Positions 41,272-51,025 of a stretch of 64,000 nt of DNA are shown here, piece by piece (within the stretch, counting starts at the first letter, position 1; every line of letters starts with the position of its first letter). This DNA comes from SLSG01 sp964477035. GTDB lineage: Bacteria; Bacteroidota; Bacteroidia; Bacteroidales; UBA7960. The position numbers were made by a program, and so were the translations under genes. The notes beneath the pieces are model-generated. The model worked only from the letters and a program-made list of their open reading frames with translations, had not been told where the DNA came from and searched no databases. The DNA lies in the NCBI GenBank assembly GCA_964477035.1, contig CAYZCW010000004.1, forward strand, positions 124,001 to 188,000, read 5' to 3'.

Positions 41272-43239
41272 CTAGGCGTCTATGTTGGCGTATTTGGCGT
41301 TTTTCTCGATGAAAGCCCTTCGCGGGGGCACTTCATCGCCCATGAGCATGGAGAAGGTTCGGTCGGCTTCTGCGGCATTCTCGATGTCGACCTGCCGCAA
41401 TTTGCGCAAAGCGGGATTCATGGTGGTCTCCCACAACTGTTCCGCATTCATCTCCCCAAGACCCTTGTATCGCTGGATGTGAATGCCTGTTTCCTTTCCG
41501 CCCTGGGAGAATTCTGAAACAATCAGCTTTCGCTCCTCATCGTTCCAGGCATAGCGCTCTTCCTTACCTTTTCTTATCAGATAAAAGGGCGGGGTGGCGA
41601 TATACACATTGCCTGCTTCGATCATTTCCTTCATGTAGCGGAAGAAGAAAGTCAGGATCAGTGTGGCGATGTGGCTGCCGTCCACATCCGCATCGGTCAT
41701 GATGATCACCTTATGGTAACGCAGGCGTTCCAGGTTCAGGGCCTTGCTGTCTTCTTCCGTTCCGATGCTGACCCCCAGTGCCGTGAAGATGGTCTTGATT
41801 TCCTCATTCTCAAATATCCGGTGGGGCATGGCTTTTTCCACATTGAGGATCTTCCCCCTGAGGGGCAGGATGGCCTGAAAACTACGGTCCCGGCCCTGTT
41901 TGGCCGTGCCCCCTGCGGAGTCTCCCTCCACCAGGAAGATCTCGCAACGCGCGGGATCCTTTTCGGAACAGTCGGCCAGTTTTCCCGGCAGGCCCGTGCT
42001 GTTGAGCACATTCTTACGCTGCACCAGCTCCCTGGCCTTGCGTGCTGCATGCCGGGCGGTGGCGGCCAGGATCACTTTGTTGACAATGGTCTTTGCGTCC
42101 TTTGGGTTTTCTTCCAGATAGTTGTTGAGCATTTCGCTGACGGCCTGGTCAACGGACCCGCTGACCTCCGAATTGCCCAGCTTCGTTTTTGTCTGGCCCT
42201 CGAACTGTGGTTCAGCCACTTTGACCGAGATCACGGCGGTCAGTCCTTCCCGGAAATCGTCCCCGTTGATCTCAAACTTCAGTTTGGAGAGCATGCCTGA
42301 TTTCTCGGCATAGGACTTGAGTGTGCGGGTCAGCGCCCGGCGGAAACCGGCCAGGTGGGTGCCCCCTTCGATGGTGTTGATGTTGTTGACGTATGACTGT
42401 ACATTCTCGGTGAAGGAAGCGTTGTACTGCATGGCCACCTCCACGGGAATGCCACTCTTTTCAGACTCCATGCAAATGGGCTGGTCGATGAGCTTCTCGC
42501 GGTTGTCGTCGAGGTAAGTGACGAATTCCTTCAGCCCCTCACTGGAAAAGAACGCTTCCTTCACGGGATTCCCTGCCTCGTCTTTCTGGCGCATGTCGGT
42601 GATGGACAGCCTGACGCCCTTGTTCAGGAAGGCCAGTTCACGAAGCCGGCCGGACAGGATGTCATAACTGAAGGTTGTCTGCTGGAAGATGGTGTCGTCC
42701 GGGAAAAAAGTCACGATGGTTCCGGTCTTGTCTGTGGGACCGATGGCCGTTACCGGTGCCTGGGGTTTCCCCTTGCGGTATTCCTGGATAAAGACCTGTC
42801 CTTCGCGGTGCACCTCCACCTGCATGTGTTTCGACAGGGCATTCACACAGGAGACGCCGACCCCGTGTAGCCCGCCGGAAACCTTGTAGCTGCCTTTGTC
42901 GAATTTTCCCCCGGCATGCAGTACGGTCATGACCACCTCCAGGGCGCTGCGGTTCTCGTGCTTGTGGATGCCGGTGGGGATGCCGCGTCCATTGTCTCGG
43001 ACGGTCACGGACCCGTTGTCATTGACGACCAGGTCAATTTCGGTGCAATGCCCCACCATGGCCTCATCGATGGAATTGTCGATGACCTCATAAACCAGGT
43101 GGTGTAATCCCTTGCTGCCGATGTCCCCGATATACATGGCGGGCCGCTTGCGTACCGCCTCCAGCCCTTCCAGAACCTGAATGCTGGCGGCATCGTATGC
43201 GTGGTCGTGCAGGCCCACTGCCTTCATCGCTTTACTCAT
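41272..43239 (-). CDS. gyrB: DNA gyrase subunit B
   Basis: A 655-residue type II topoisomerase ATPase subunit. The GHKL ATPase domain shows VRKRPAMYIGD, EVIDNSIDEAM, VTVRDNGRGIPTGIH and the loop GGLHGVGVSCVNALS. The transducer region has INTIEGGTHLAGFRRALTRT. The TOPRIM domain shows LVEGDSAGGTAKQGRDR (catalytic Glu) and IMTDADVDGSHI (metal Asp residues), and the tail RYKGLGEMNAEQLWETTMNP. Together with GyrA, which is not in this window, it introduces negative supercoils. The phrases TIEGGTH and DSAGGTAKQGRDR favour GyrB over ParE, although without GyrA nearby this is not absolute. Confidence 0.93.
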   Translation of the reverse strand: MSKAMKAVGLHDHAYDAASIQVLEGLEAVRKRPAMYIGDIGSKGLHHLVYEVIDNSIDEAMVGHCTEIDLVVNDNGSVTVRDNGRGIPTGIHKHENRSALEVVMTVLHAGGKFDKGSYKVSGGLHGVGVSCVNALSKHMQVEVHREGQVFIQEYRKGKPQAPVTAIGPTDKTGTIVTFFPDDTIFQQTTFSYDILSGRLRELAFLNKGVRLSITDMRQKDEAGNPVKEAFFSSEGLKEFVTYLDDNREKLIDQPICMESEKSGIPVEVAMQYNASFTENVQSYVNNINTIEGGTHLAGFRRALTRTLKSYAEKSGMLSKLKFEINGDDFREGLTAVISVKVAEPQFEGQTKTKLGNSEVSGSVDQAVSEMLNNYLEENPKDAKTIVNKVILAATARHAARKARELVQRKNVLNSTGLPGKLADCSEKDPARCEIFLVEGDSAGGTAKQGRDRSFQAILPLRGKILNVEKAMPHRIFENEEIKTIFTALGVSIGTEEDSKALNLERLRYHKVIIMTDADVDGSHIATLILTFFFRYMKEMIEAGNVYIATPPFYLIRKGKEERYAWNDEERKLIVSEFSQGGKETGIHIQRYKGLGEMNAEQLWETTMNPALRKLRQVDIENAAEADRTFSMLMGDEVPPRRAFIEKNAKYANIDA

Positions 43240-43265
43240 TGTATCCTTAAGGTTTTGATAACTGG

Positions 43266-43273
43266 CAAAGGTA
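43266..43273 (-). promoter_or_regulatory. Candidate -7 element TACCTTTG for gyrB
   Basis: Exact TAnnTTTG on the minus strand, 27 bases before the gyrB start codon. No -33 TTTG is visible at the usual spacing. Confidence 0.45.
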
Positions 43274-43324
43274 GCAATATTTCGCCGGATTACCTATTTT
43301 CCGGCCTGTCTAAGGGCCTGTTTT

Positions 43325-43378
43325 TTCAACAAAAAAACCCTTCGAAACGCATGCCTTATGAGGCGCTTCGAAGGGTTT
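43325..43378 (-). terminator. Rho-independent terminator of the TPR/beta-barrel operon
   Basis: AAACCCTTCGAA (43335-43346) pairs perfectly with TTCGAAGGGTTT (43367-43378). A second small stem lies inside the loop. Read on the minus strand it runs into TTTTTTTGTTG, 40 bases after the barrel gene's stop. Confidence 0.88.
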
Positions 43379-43417
43379 GCCGGCGGTGGGGATAAGATTG
43401 TCCCCGCCGGCCCCGCA

Positions 43418-45163
43418 TCAGAAAGAATACGACAGTCCGCCCAGGAAATTGAAGCCCTGGGAAGGATAGTTCATCCAGCGATCCAGGGGTTTGTTGCTCA
43501 GGTTGTTGAACTGAAGGAATACCGACAACAACCTCGTGTAGCGGTACTCTATGCCCAGGTTGGCGTCCAGGTGGGTGCCGTGCAGGCGGACAGCCGTCGG
43601 GTTGCCTTCGGTGTCAAACATCCTTGCGAAGGCTTCGTTGCGGGTGAAACCATCGAAGGTCAGGATGATCTTGTCCTGGATATTGTATTTCATGTTCACG
43701 GAAAACTGCACGGTGGGTGCGTGCCATGCCTCAATCTCGTTGGTCAGTCCATACTGGAAATAATCCAGGCCCAGTCGTGTGGAGAACCGTTCGTGAAAGC
43801 GCGCAAACACTTCCCCGCTGGCATGGAATCGCCGGATGTCGTCGTACACCACCGTGAATTGGTTGCCCAGGAACCCGGTCGTGTCGGTGACGAAGAAGGC
43901 GTAATTGTCGATGGAGGCATGACGGACCGTCAGTTTGTAAGATAAAAAGTCGGCCAGGGAGCCGCGGATGCCCCCGGAAACCTCGGAGCGGGTGTTCATG
44001 AATTTCATCCCGAGGGAGGTGTTGAGGAAGGGATTGGCCGTGGTGAGGGAGTGCAGGGAGTGCTTTTCCAGCTGTCCGGAAAGGCCCAGGTGTGCCACCA
44101 GGATCCCCGGCACCAGGTTGGCTTCCGCTCCGAACAGGGGATAGGCCCTGAAGTAGGAGACCGAATCCAGTTCAAATGAGGTGTTCACACCCAGGTGAAA
44201 CTGAAAAAGGCCGTACTGGGCCCAGATCCTGGGTTGGAGGCTCACCAGCCAGGTGTTGAGGGAGTCCTCTCTGTGGCGGTTGTTGAAGTACTCCGCCCGG
44301 GCATCCAGGCTGAAATACTGCTTGTCTGCCATGCCGAAGGGATCCTGCCGGATCGGGCTGCCCAGATGGCCCCGGAACCAGGCATGATGCTCCCCCGCAT
44401 CGTAGCGGTCGAACAACCAGTGGTAGCCGGCCCTGTATTGCTGCCGTAAACGGGTGGAGTCGGCCCGGTGCGAACCGAAGCCCAGCTCAGAAGAGAACCG
44501 GTTGAATACCTGCCTGATGTCATCTGCCTCCGTTTCCGTGTTCCCGGGAAATAACCCAGGGTGGAGTTCGTGCAGGTCAGGCCGTATCCCGTATTGGTGG
44601 ACCATATTGCGTTCATAGCGCACATCCCCTTCCAGGGTATGGCTGCGCAGGAATTTTTTGCCGTACAGCCTGGCCAGGTTATCGCTGTATCCGCTTTCCT
44701 CCACTTCTTCTATGCCTCCCCCGGATGAAAGGTGGCGCAGGTGCACTCCCAGGGCATGGCGGTTAGACCGCAGGGAATTGAAATGTCCCTCGAAGAACGG
44801 GGTGGAATAGCTGCCGTAGCCCCCCTTGACAATCCCCCGGTAGAGCTTGGTGAGGGGTTCTCCCCGCATGCGCGCGGGAGATATGGGTTCCAGGACGAAG
44901 GGGATGACCAGTTTGACGGGTTCGACCCGGTAGTCGAAGTTCAAACGAATCTCTTCGGGGTCTTCCAGGCGGGGATTCAGGTTGATCTTGAAAGCGTCGG
45001 ATATGGTGGGCTCATAAGGGGCCACCACCCTGATCTCTTCCAGCTTGAGGGGGTCTTGCCCCTGAACCGGTTCCGCCCCCGTCAGGAAGAGAAAGGTCCA
45101 TGCCAGGGCCGGAATGCCTTTATGCTTTAAAATATCCATGATTGCATGCATGAGCGTCTTCAT
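43418..45163 (-). CDS. Outer-membrane beta-barrel protein (TonB-receptor-like, no plug visible)
   Basis: A 581-residue exported protein with a signal region (KGIPALAWTFLFLTGAEPVQGQ) and then a periplasmic segment with EIRVVAPYEPTISDAFKINLNP, which is conserved in Bacteroidota proteins that follow large TPR genes. The rest consists of alternating amphipathic strands ending in GFNFLGGLSYSF, the aromatic C-terminus of an outer-membrane barrel. It is too short for a full TonB receptor with plug. The start at 45163 lies one base after the stop of the TPR gene, so the two are almost certainly translated together. A strong terminator follows. Function is unknown; an envelope transport or assembly role is inferred. 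Confidence 0.83.
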   Translation of the reverse strand: MKTLMHAIMDILKHKGIPALAWTFLFLTGAEPVQGQDPLKLEEIRVVAPYEPTISDAFKINLNPRLEDPEEIRLNFDYRVEPVKLVIPFVLEPISPARMRGEPLTKLYRGIVKGGYGSYSTPFFEGHFNSLRSNRHALGVHLRHLSSGGGIEEVEESGYSDNLARLYGKKFLRSHTLEGDVRYERNMVHQYGIRPDLHELHPGLFPGNTETEADDIRQVFNRFSSELGFGSHRADSTRLRQQYRAGYHWLFDRYDAGEHHAWFRGHLGSPIRQDPFGMADKQYFSLDARAEYFNNRHREDSLNTWLVSLQPRIWAQYGLFQFHLGVNTSFELDSVSYFRAYPLFGAEANLVPGILVAHLGLSGQLEKHSLHSLTTANPFLNTSLGMKFMNTRSEVSGGIRGSLADFLSYKLTVRHASIDNYAFFVTDTTGFLGNQFTVVYDDIRRFHASGEVFARFHERFSTRLGLDYFQYGLTNEIEAWHAPTVQFSVNMKYNIQDKIILTFDGFTRNEAFARMFDTEGNPTAVRLHGTHLDANLGIEYRYTRLLSVFLQFNNLSNKPLDRWMNYPSQGFNFLGGLSYSF

Positions 45164-45164
45164 T

Positions 45165-48100
45165 TTAGTTTTCTTGCTGTCCGAACTCCACTTCAAGGGG
45201 TTCTTCCTCTCCGGGCTGGTCTTCTGACTCTTCCAATTCGTCGATGATGCGGATCTTGCGCATGGCTTCCTCCCGGAGGTCCTCTCCCGCATAGTTGTCG
45301 ATGATGCTTTGCAGGGTATGCCTTGCCTGGAAGGTGTTTTCTGTTTCCATGTACACATCGGCCAGCAACAAGAAAGTTCTTGCGAGCCAGTAATCATAGG
45401 CCGACAGTTTTCCGACAAAATCAAAGATCATCTGTTCGGCTTCCTCATACCGGCCCTGCCTGAACCGGATCAGGGCCAGGTGGTACATGGCTTCCGCCGC
45501 AATCACATTGTTTGCCGCATCGGCGGCTTGCTGCAGGGAAGCCCGGGCGGTCTCATGGTCCTGAACGGACAGGGCCGATTTTCCTTTCAGCAGGTGGGCC
45601 TCCTGCAGGATTTCTTCCGGTATCTTGTCTGTTTCGATCACCCGGCTGGCCGCCCCGATGGCTTCCTCATACCGGCCAAGCCGGAACAGGCTGCGCATCT
45701 GGCCGGTTCTTGCCTCGACAGTATTGGCACGGAATTCGGCGACCTCCTCCAGTTGGATGAAGTATTCGTTGGCCTGGTGGAAGTTTCCGTCCCGGTACTC
45801 GATATTTGAAGCCCTGGAAAGGGCGTTTTCGGTGAATTTGGATTTGGGCCGGGATATGATTTCCCTGTAACCCTCAAGCGCCAGATTGAAATTGTTGCGC
45901 CGGAACTCACATTCTGCCCGGTAGAACTGGGCGTTGAGGGAAAAAATCCCTTGCGGGAAACGCTCCAGGTAGTTTGTGAAACTTCTCACGGCATTCTCAC
46001 AATCTCCCTGCATGTACCGGTTTTCAGCCGCCACATAGGAGAGGGTGTCCTGTTGTGCGGTGCTGATATTGGCAAAGCCCAGGTCCTGGGAAAACCGCAC
46101 GAATTCATCCACCCGGTCCATGGACACGTAAATGTTCCTCATGGTGCTGAGTGCCTCCTGGGATTCAGCACTGCCCGGGTAGTCGCTGATAACCTTGCGA
46201 AGCACCTCCAGGGCCTGCTGGTCCTCATTGTTGTTGTAATGGATCAGTCCTGTCTTGAGCATGGAGCTTCTGACATAGCCGGAATTGGGGTGCTGGTTGA
46301 TGATCTGGCTGAAATAGGCCAGTGCCTGGCTGTTGTTGTTCAGTGTCAGGTGGGTGTTGGCCAGCTCATATTTTGCATCATCTGCGAACGAGGAATTGCT
46401 GTAGGTGGTCAGGAACTGCTGCAGGATCGACACCTTGTCCCCGAAGCGCCCCATCACCCCATAAACCAGCCCTTTCTGCAACAGGGCATAATCGTTGTCG
46501 ATGACCCCGATGCGGGTGGCACGGTCGTAATAGTCCAGCGAATGCTGGTAATTTTTTGTGATAAAATAGCTGTCCGCCAGCCGCAAATGGGCGTCATTGA
46601 GCAGGCGGCGGTCCTCCCTGGCATCCGAAATAAACCGTTGGAAAGCGGCAATTGCCTGGGGGTATTGCTGCTGTTTAAACCATGCATATCCGGTGGCGTA
46701 GTGGGCCCGGTTGTAAACATCCAGGCGGTTGGCCCCGGGGGCGGACAGAAAACGTTGGTGGGCCTCAATCGACCGGGGGTATTGCTCCAGCCTGTAAAGT
46801 GCCTCGCCTTCCCAGAAATGACTCAGGGCGGCCATGTCGCTGGCCGGCAAATGGAGCCTGGCCTTCGCGAAGTGGGCAATGGCCTCTTCGAACGCCCCGT
46901 TGTTGAACAACTCCACTCCCCGCGAATAGGCCACCCTCTGGTATGCTTCACGGAGCCTTGGGGTGTTGACCTGCATGCGCTCAAGGGAGTTCAACGCCTC
47001 CTTGTAATTGCGTGTCGACAGGTACAGGTCCACAAGATAAGCGCTCGCCTCGGCCGTCCTCTCCGAGTCGGGGTAGTCGTCAATATACCTCTGAAAGGAC
47101 AGGATGGCTTCATTGTAGGGGTCCAGGGACAGTTCGTAGGACAATTTGGCGTAATTGAACAGGGACTCCCTGGTGATGAATCCCTCGAGGTCCAGTTGAT
47201 AGGCCCTTAGGAAAGCATTGCGGGCGAAACGCTTCTGTCCGGTCCCCAGATAGGCGGATGCCAGGTGGTACCAGGCATTCTGGGCCAATGAGTCTTCCGC
47301 CCCGGTTGCCCGCTCCAGGTGGCGTACGGCCTGTTCGTGATTGCCGGTGGCCTGGTAGGAAAACCCCATCTGGTAATGGTCCTCCCTGGACTGGGCCGTT
47401 CCCCCCTCGCTGAAAAACTGCTCCAGGTAAGGGATGGCCTCCCCGTACCGGCCAGCGCGGAAGTGGGCTTCACCGATCAGGCGGGCGATCTCCCCGGCAC
47501 GCCGTGGACTGGCTTCCTGCAACAGGGAGGGTGCATAGTCCAGCAGGCGGTCAAAATCTCCCTGCAGGTAGTATATGTGGGTGACATAATACGGAATGAC
47601 GGGACCGAAGTTGTCGTCACCGCTCAGCCGTTGAAACTGGCTGAGGGCCGTCATGTAATCCTTTTCCAGGTAGGCAATGTGGGCATGGTAATAGGTGGCT
47701 GGCGAAAAATAGGGGGATCCGGGGTCCCGGATCTGTGAAAGGGACTGCCTGGCGTCGGCATATTCCTCCAGCATGAAGTGGGAATATCCTTTTCGAAAAA
47801 GGTACTCGATCCGTCTTTCCGGCTCCAGCCGGTTGCCGTTAAAGCTGGAAAGCCAGTCGGCCGCCTCCCGGTACCTGCGCTGCCGGTAGTGAAGGGTGCC
47901 GATATGGAAACGAGCCAGGTTCTGACCGGGGTGTGTGGGGAATCGGGCGATGTAATCCTTGAGCAGGTCTTCTGCATCGGGGTGGAACAACTCCGCAGCG
48001 CACAGCCCGGCGTAGTACAAGGCGGTTCCCTTCATTTCCGACTGTGGATCCGTTATCTGGGCAGCCGCTTCTTCGAAAAGGGCCCTTGCAGCCCCGAATT

Positions 48101-48239
48101 TTTCCTTGTTGTACAGCTCAAGCGCATCCCGGAAGGTGGCCCCGGGCTCATCGTGGATACTGGTTCGCTGTGCAAGGAGGCTTGCCGGTCCTGCCAGGCC
48201 CAGCAAAAGAAGCAGGATAATGATCTTTCTGACTTGCAT
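45165..48239 (-). CDS. Large exported TPR-repeat protein
   Basis: A 1024-residue protein with a signal peptide (VRKIIILLLLLGLAGPASLLAQ) followed by some twenty-five helical repeats of about 34-37 residues. Many show the TPR pattern, for example FEEAIAHFAKARLHLPASDMAALSHFWEGEALYRLEQYPRSIEAHQRFL and ALAYFSQIINQHPNSGYVRSSMLKTGLIHY. The C-terminus is acidic (EELEESEDQPGEEEPLEVEFGQQEN). It resembles YbgF/BamD-like periplasmic scaffolds but is much longer. I chose the ATG at 48239, which puts the signal peptide first. The beta-barrel gene begins one base after its stop, so the pair probably forms an envelope complex. RNase P RNA lies just upstream. Confidence 0.85.
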   Translation of the reverse strand: MQVRKIIILLLLLGLAGPASLLAQRTSIHDEPGATFRDALELYNKEKFGAARALFEEAAAQITDPQSEMKGTALYYAGLCAAELFHPDAEDLLKDYIARFPTHPGQNLARFHIGTLHYRQRRYREAADWLSSFNGNRLEPERRIEYLFRKGYSHFMLEEYADARQSLSQIRDPGSPYFSPATYYHAHIAYLEKDYMTALSQFQRLSGDDNFGPVIPYYVTHIYYLQGDFDRLLDYAPSLLQEASPRRAGEIARLIGEAHFRAGRYGEAIPYLEQFFSEGGTAQSREDHYQMGFSYQATGNHEQAVRHLERATGAEDSLAQNAWYHLASAYLGTGQKRFARNAFLRAYQLDLEGFITRESLFNYAKLSYELSLDPYNEAILSFQRYIDDYPDSERTAEASAYLVDLYLSTRNYKEALNSLERMQVNTPRLREAYQRVAYSRGVELFNNGAFEEAIAHFAKARLHLPASDMAALSHFWEGEALYRLEQYPRSIEAHQRFLSAPGANRLDVYNRAHYATGYAWFKQQQYPQAIAAFQRFISDAREDRRLLNDAHLRLADSYFITKNYQHSLDYYDRATRIGVIDNDYALLQKGLVYGVMGRFGDKVSILQQFLTTYSNSSFADDAKYELANTHLTLNNNSQALAYFSQIINQHPNSGYVRSSMLKTGLIHYNNNEDQQALEVLRKVISDYPGSAESQEALSTMRNIYVSMDRVDEFVRFSQDLGFANISTAQQDTLSYVAAENRYMQGDCENAVRSFTNYLERFPQGIFSLNAQFYRAECEFRRNNFNLALEGYREIISRPKSKFTENALSRASNIEYRDGNFHQANEYFIQLEEVAEFRANTVEARTGQMRSLFRLGRYEEAIGAASRVIETDKIPEEILQEAHLLKGKSALSVQDHETARASLQQAADAANNVIAAEAMYHLALIRFRQGRYEEAEQMIFDFVGKLSAYDYWLARTFLLLADVYMETENTFQARHTLQSIIDNYAGEDLREEAMRKIRIIDELEESEDQPGEEEPLEVEFGQQEN

Positions 48240-48294
48240 AAACAAAGGTTTGTTGGATGCGGCCCGGGTGCGGGCCCGGGACAATAAAAAAAAA

Positions 48295-48664
48295 GGCAGG
48301 CCTGTAAGCCGGGTTCTGTCCCGCGCAGCTGCGCGGGTCCTGTCATTTATCTGGGACCGCGTTCACACGCGGCCTCTATCGGCCTACCCTCCGGGATCGG
48401 GCGAGCCACCCTCTGTCCCCGGACTATTTGGCCTTTCAACGCATAAGGTTTACCCGCTGCCGCAGTCGCCTGCCGCAGCCGTGAGCCCTTACCTCACGTT
48501 TTCACCCTTGCCGGTCCCGCTTTGCAGGACTTGGGCGGTTGTTTTCTGTGGCACTTTCTCTCGGACCGCCAGGGCGGTCCGGCTTCCCGTTAGGAAGTAT
48601 GCTGCTCTGTGTTGCCCGGACTTTCCTCGCCCCGGATTTAGGGGACGCGACAGGACGGCCTGCC
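48295..48664 (-). ncRNA. rnpB: RNase P RNA (bacterial class A)
   Basis: The roughly 370-base RNA is the catalytic part of RNase P, which trims the 5' ends of tRNAs. On the minus strand it shows the conserved GAGGAAAGTCCGGGC core (48614-48628), the AGAGGGTGGCTCGCCC-type region, GGAGGGTAGGCC, and the 3' ACAGAACCCGGCTTAC (48304-48319). The ends GGCAGGCC (48657-48664) and GGCCTGCC (48295-48302) pair to form P1. The RNA is followed by eight T residues, which together with P1 may act as terminator. A -7-like GTTCTTTG at 48670-48677 lies at the right distance for a start near 48664. The exact ends are estimates from P1 pairing. Confidence 0.95.
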
Positions 48665-48690
48665 TTTTTCAAAGAACGTTGAACTCGTTT

Positions 48691-49758
48691 TCAGTGTTTG
48701 CGAAAAACAACCTCCGTGGCACCCAGCCCGTAGCGGGCAAAAGATGCGTCATGGAATTCAATGCCTTCCGTTTGTCGTAAAGAACGCAGCAATTCGTTTT
48801 TTAGCGTGCCGTTGCCCACTCCGTGAATGAAAATGATTCTGGAGAGACGGTCCCTGCGTGCGTGTTCCATGCATTGCCTGAAATAATCCATCTGGATGCC
48901 GAGCATGTCTGCATTGGACAGGTTGGTGAAATGGTCCGTCAGTTCTCCGATGTGCAGGTCCACCTCGGCGATTCTGTCATCCACCATGTGTTTGTCCAAA
49001 AACCTTTCCTTCTCTGGCTTCGCTTCCTCCCGCCGGGTGCCCTCCCTGGCCTTTTCATGCCCTTCTTTGGGGTCGGTCCCTTGCTCGTCTGTCTTTGTCT
49101 CCGCCTGTTCCAGCCGCTCCAGGGTCGTTAGCTCTACCAGCATGGCCTTTCGCCTCAGGAGGGTGTCGTAGGGGAAGCTTTCTTCCTTGTATACCCGGAT
49201 GGGCTTAAAGCGTATGGTCTCAGAGGCCGGCCGCAGGGTGTTTGTCTTGCCATCCCGGTAAAACACAAACTGTGCCAAGCCGTTGGCCCAGTCTTCCACC
49301 CCGTTGCGTTCGATCCTGGCCATGAGCTGGCTTGAATCAGGAGCCAGTTGCCCGGCGGCCGTACCGTGATACTGGCCGGACCGGTTCAGAAACAAGGCGT
49401 ACAGCAGTTGGCAGGGGGTGTGGTTCAGCAGCATCACTTCCAACCGGCCGCCAAGCAGGTTCTCCTGGTCGGTGGGTGCCAGCGCAAGGTAGACTCCCTC
49501 CGGCCTTTCCCCGATTTTGTTGGGGGTGGAGAAAAGGCGGTCGGTCCCGGCTGCCTGCCCGGGGCGGGAGGGCCTTCCCGTGGGCGGTTCCGGCGAATCG
49601 CCCCCTTCGGCCTTCAGCAGGTCCTTTGCCGCGTAAGGGATCTCGAAGCCGTCCTCTATGGCTACGTGCACGATCTGATCGTCCGTCACCCGTGTCACGA
49701 TGCCGCCCCCTTTTTCATTCAGAAAAATGACCTTGTCTCCTGGCTTGAATGTCGTCAT
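48691..49758 (-). CDS. DUF2027-Smr domain protein
   Basis: A 355-residue cytoplasmic protein of a Bacteroidota family. Residues 1-50 form a small barrel-like N-terminal domain (KPGDKVIFLNEKGGGIVTRVTDDQIVHVAIEDGFEIPY). Residues 80-215 are the DUF2027 core (GVYLALAPTDQENLLGGRLEVMLLNHT). A very charged linker of about 40 residues follows. The last 90 residues are an Smr domain, with DLHIGELTD near its start and the signature IIFIHGVGNGTLKNELLRSL. Smr domains are nicking endonucleases or ribosome-rescue nucleases in MutS2-like proteins; the DLHxG and HGxGxG motifs are both intact. The function of the combination is unknown. Confidence 0.88.
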   Translation of the reverse strand: MTTFKPGDKVIFLNEKGGGIVTRVTDDQIVHVAIEDGFEIPYAAKDLLKAEGGDSPEPPTGRPSRPGQAAGTDRLFSTPNKIGERPEGVYLALAPTDQENLLGGRLEVMLLNHTPCQLLYALFLNRSGQYHGTAAGQLAPDSSQLMARIERNGVEDWANGLAQFVFYRDGKTNTLRPASETIRFKPIRVYKEESFPYDTLLRRKAMLVELTTLERLEQAETKTDEQGTDPKEGHEKAREGTRREEAKPEKERFLDKHMVDDRIAEVDLHIGELTDHFTNLSNADMLGIQMDYFRQCMEHARRDRLSRIIFIHGVGNGTLKNELLRSLRQTEGIEFHDASFARYGLGATEVVFRKH

Positions 49759-49842
49759 AAGCTGTCAGCTTGCCGGAGCCGGATGGCCCCATTTAATAAC
49801 GCAGCCATCCCGCCTTTATTTAAATGCGCCTGCCACGAACTG

Positions 49843-49850
49843 CAAAATTA
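49843..49850 (-). promoter_or_regulatory. Candidate -7 element TAATTTTG for the DUF2027-Smr gene
   Basis: Exact TAnnTTTG on the minus strand, 85 bases upstream of the start codon. No -33 TTTG at the usual distance. Confidence 0.35.
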
Positions 49851-50006
49851 ATACATTTTCACTCCCTTGCCCCTTTTATGGCACCCCTTGCCGTCCGGTG
49901 AAAGGAGGATGAATTTTTTACTAAATTAGCACCCGGTTTCCAATAAGTTCATGGCCCCTTCGTTATCCATTTATCCAATTGTTCGCTTTCATTTAACACC
50001 CCTGGC

Positions 50007-51020
50007 ATGGAACAACGAGACCCGGTTTTTGATTCGACCAATGTGTTTCTTTTTTTTATCCGCTGGTGGAAGCATCTGGCCATTCTCTGCCTGTTGGCTG
50101 CCATTGGCGGGGCGGTGTTTTCCTCACCCTTTTTCATCAAGCCAAAATTCCAGTCGGTCGTCATCCTCTTTCCGACCGCCTCTTCCAGCCTGTCCCGCTC
50201 GGTCATCCTGGGCACACAGGACTTTCTTGAATACGGACAGGTGGAGGATGCCGAGAGGCTTTTGCAGGTATTTGAATCGGCCAACATCCGGGAACGGGTC
50301 ACCGAGCGTTTCGACCTGATGAACCATTACGAAATCCCGGCTGATGCCAATTTCCGCAATTCCATCCTGAGGGAGAAATACCATGGCAACATCTCCTTCA
50401 GGAGAACCCAGTTCGGGGCCGTGGAGGTCAGGGTCAGGGATACCGACCCCGGCATGGCTGCAGCCATTGCCAACGAGATCGCCGCACTGGTGGATACGGT
50501 CCTGAACGAGATCCGCCACCAGCGGGCCGAGCTTGCCTACGAGGTGGCACGCAAGCAATACCTGGAAACCTTGCTCCGGGTACAGGAGGTGGAAGACTCC
50601 CTGAAACGCATCATGAAAAGGGGCGTGTACGATATCGAGGGCCAGGTTTCCATGCTGACCCGGCAGCTGGCGGTTGACCTGTCCGAAAACAATGTGCAGG
50701 GAATCCGGGCCATCGAAGACCGCCTCCAGGCCCTGGGTGAATATGGCGGCGCCTATATGTACCATGCAAATTACCTGACCGCCACCAGCGGGACCCTGAT
50801 CGCCATGCAGCGGCGGTACCAGGAAGCGCTGGCCGACCTGGAAAATTTTGTCCCTTTTCAGTTTACCCTTGACCGTGCCTATGAGGCCGAAAGGAAGGTC
50901 TATCCGGTCCGCTGGCTGATCGTTTTTCTGGCCACCTTCGGAGCCGGCCTTGCGGGGGTGGCGCTTCTGATGGTTTACGAGAACCTGCTTCACAAGGGCA
51001 TCATCCGAAAAAAGAACTGA
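50007..51020 (+). CDS. Wzz-like polysaccharide chain-length/co-polymerase protein
   Basis: A 337-residue inner-membrane protein with a helix at about 22-42 (HLAILCLLAAIGGAVFSSPFF) and another at about 304-326 (WLIVFLATFGAGLAGVALLMVYE). Between them lies a periplasmic domain with a coiled coil (about 170-215) and a loop near 230-285. This topology and the N-terminal FFIRWWKHLAILC pattern are those of Wzz/GumC co-polymerases that set polysaccharide chain length. No cytoplasmic tyrosine-kinase domain is attached. It is five bases upstream of an O-antigen-ligase-like gene, so both probably work in the same surface polysaccharide route. Confidence 0.85.
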   Translation: MEQRDPVFDSTNVFLFFIRWWKHLAILCLLAAIGGAVFSSPFFIKPKFQSVVILFPTASSSLSRSVILGTQDFLEYGQVEDAERLLQVFESANIRERVTERFDLMNHYEIPADANFRNSILREKYHGNISFRRTQFGAVEVRVRDTDPGMAAAIANEIAALVDTVLNEIRHQRAELAYEVARKQYLETLLRVQEVEDSLKRIMKRGVYDIEGQVSMLTRQLAVDLSENNVQGIRAIEDRLQALGEYGGAYMYHANYLTATSGTLIAMQRRYQEALADLENFVPFQFTLDRAYEAERKVYPVRWLIVFLATFGAGLAGVALLMVYENLLHKGIIRKKN

Positions 51021-51025
51021 CCCCC

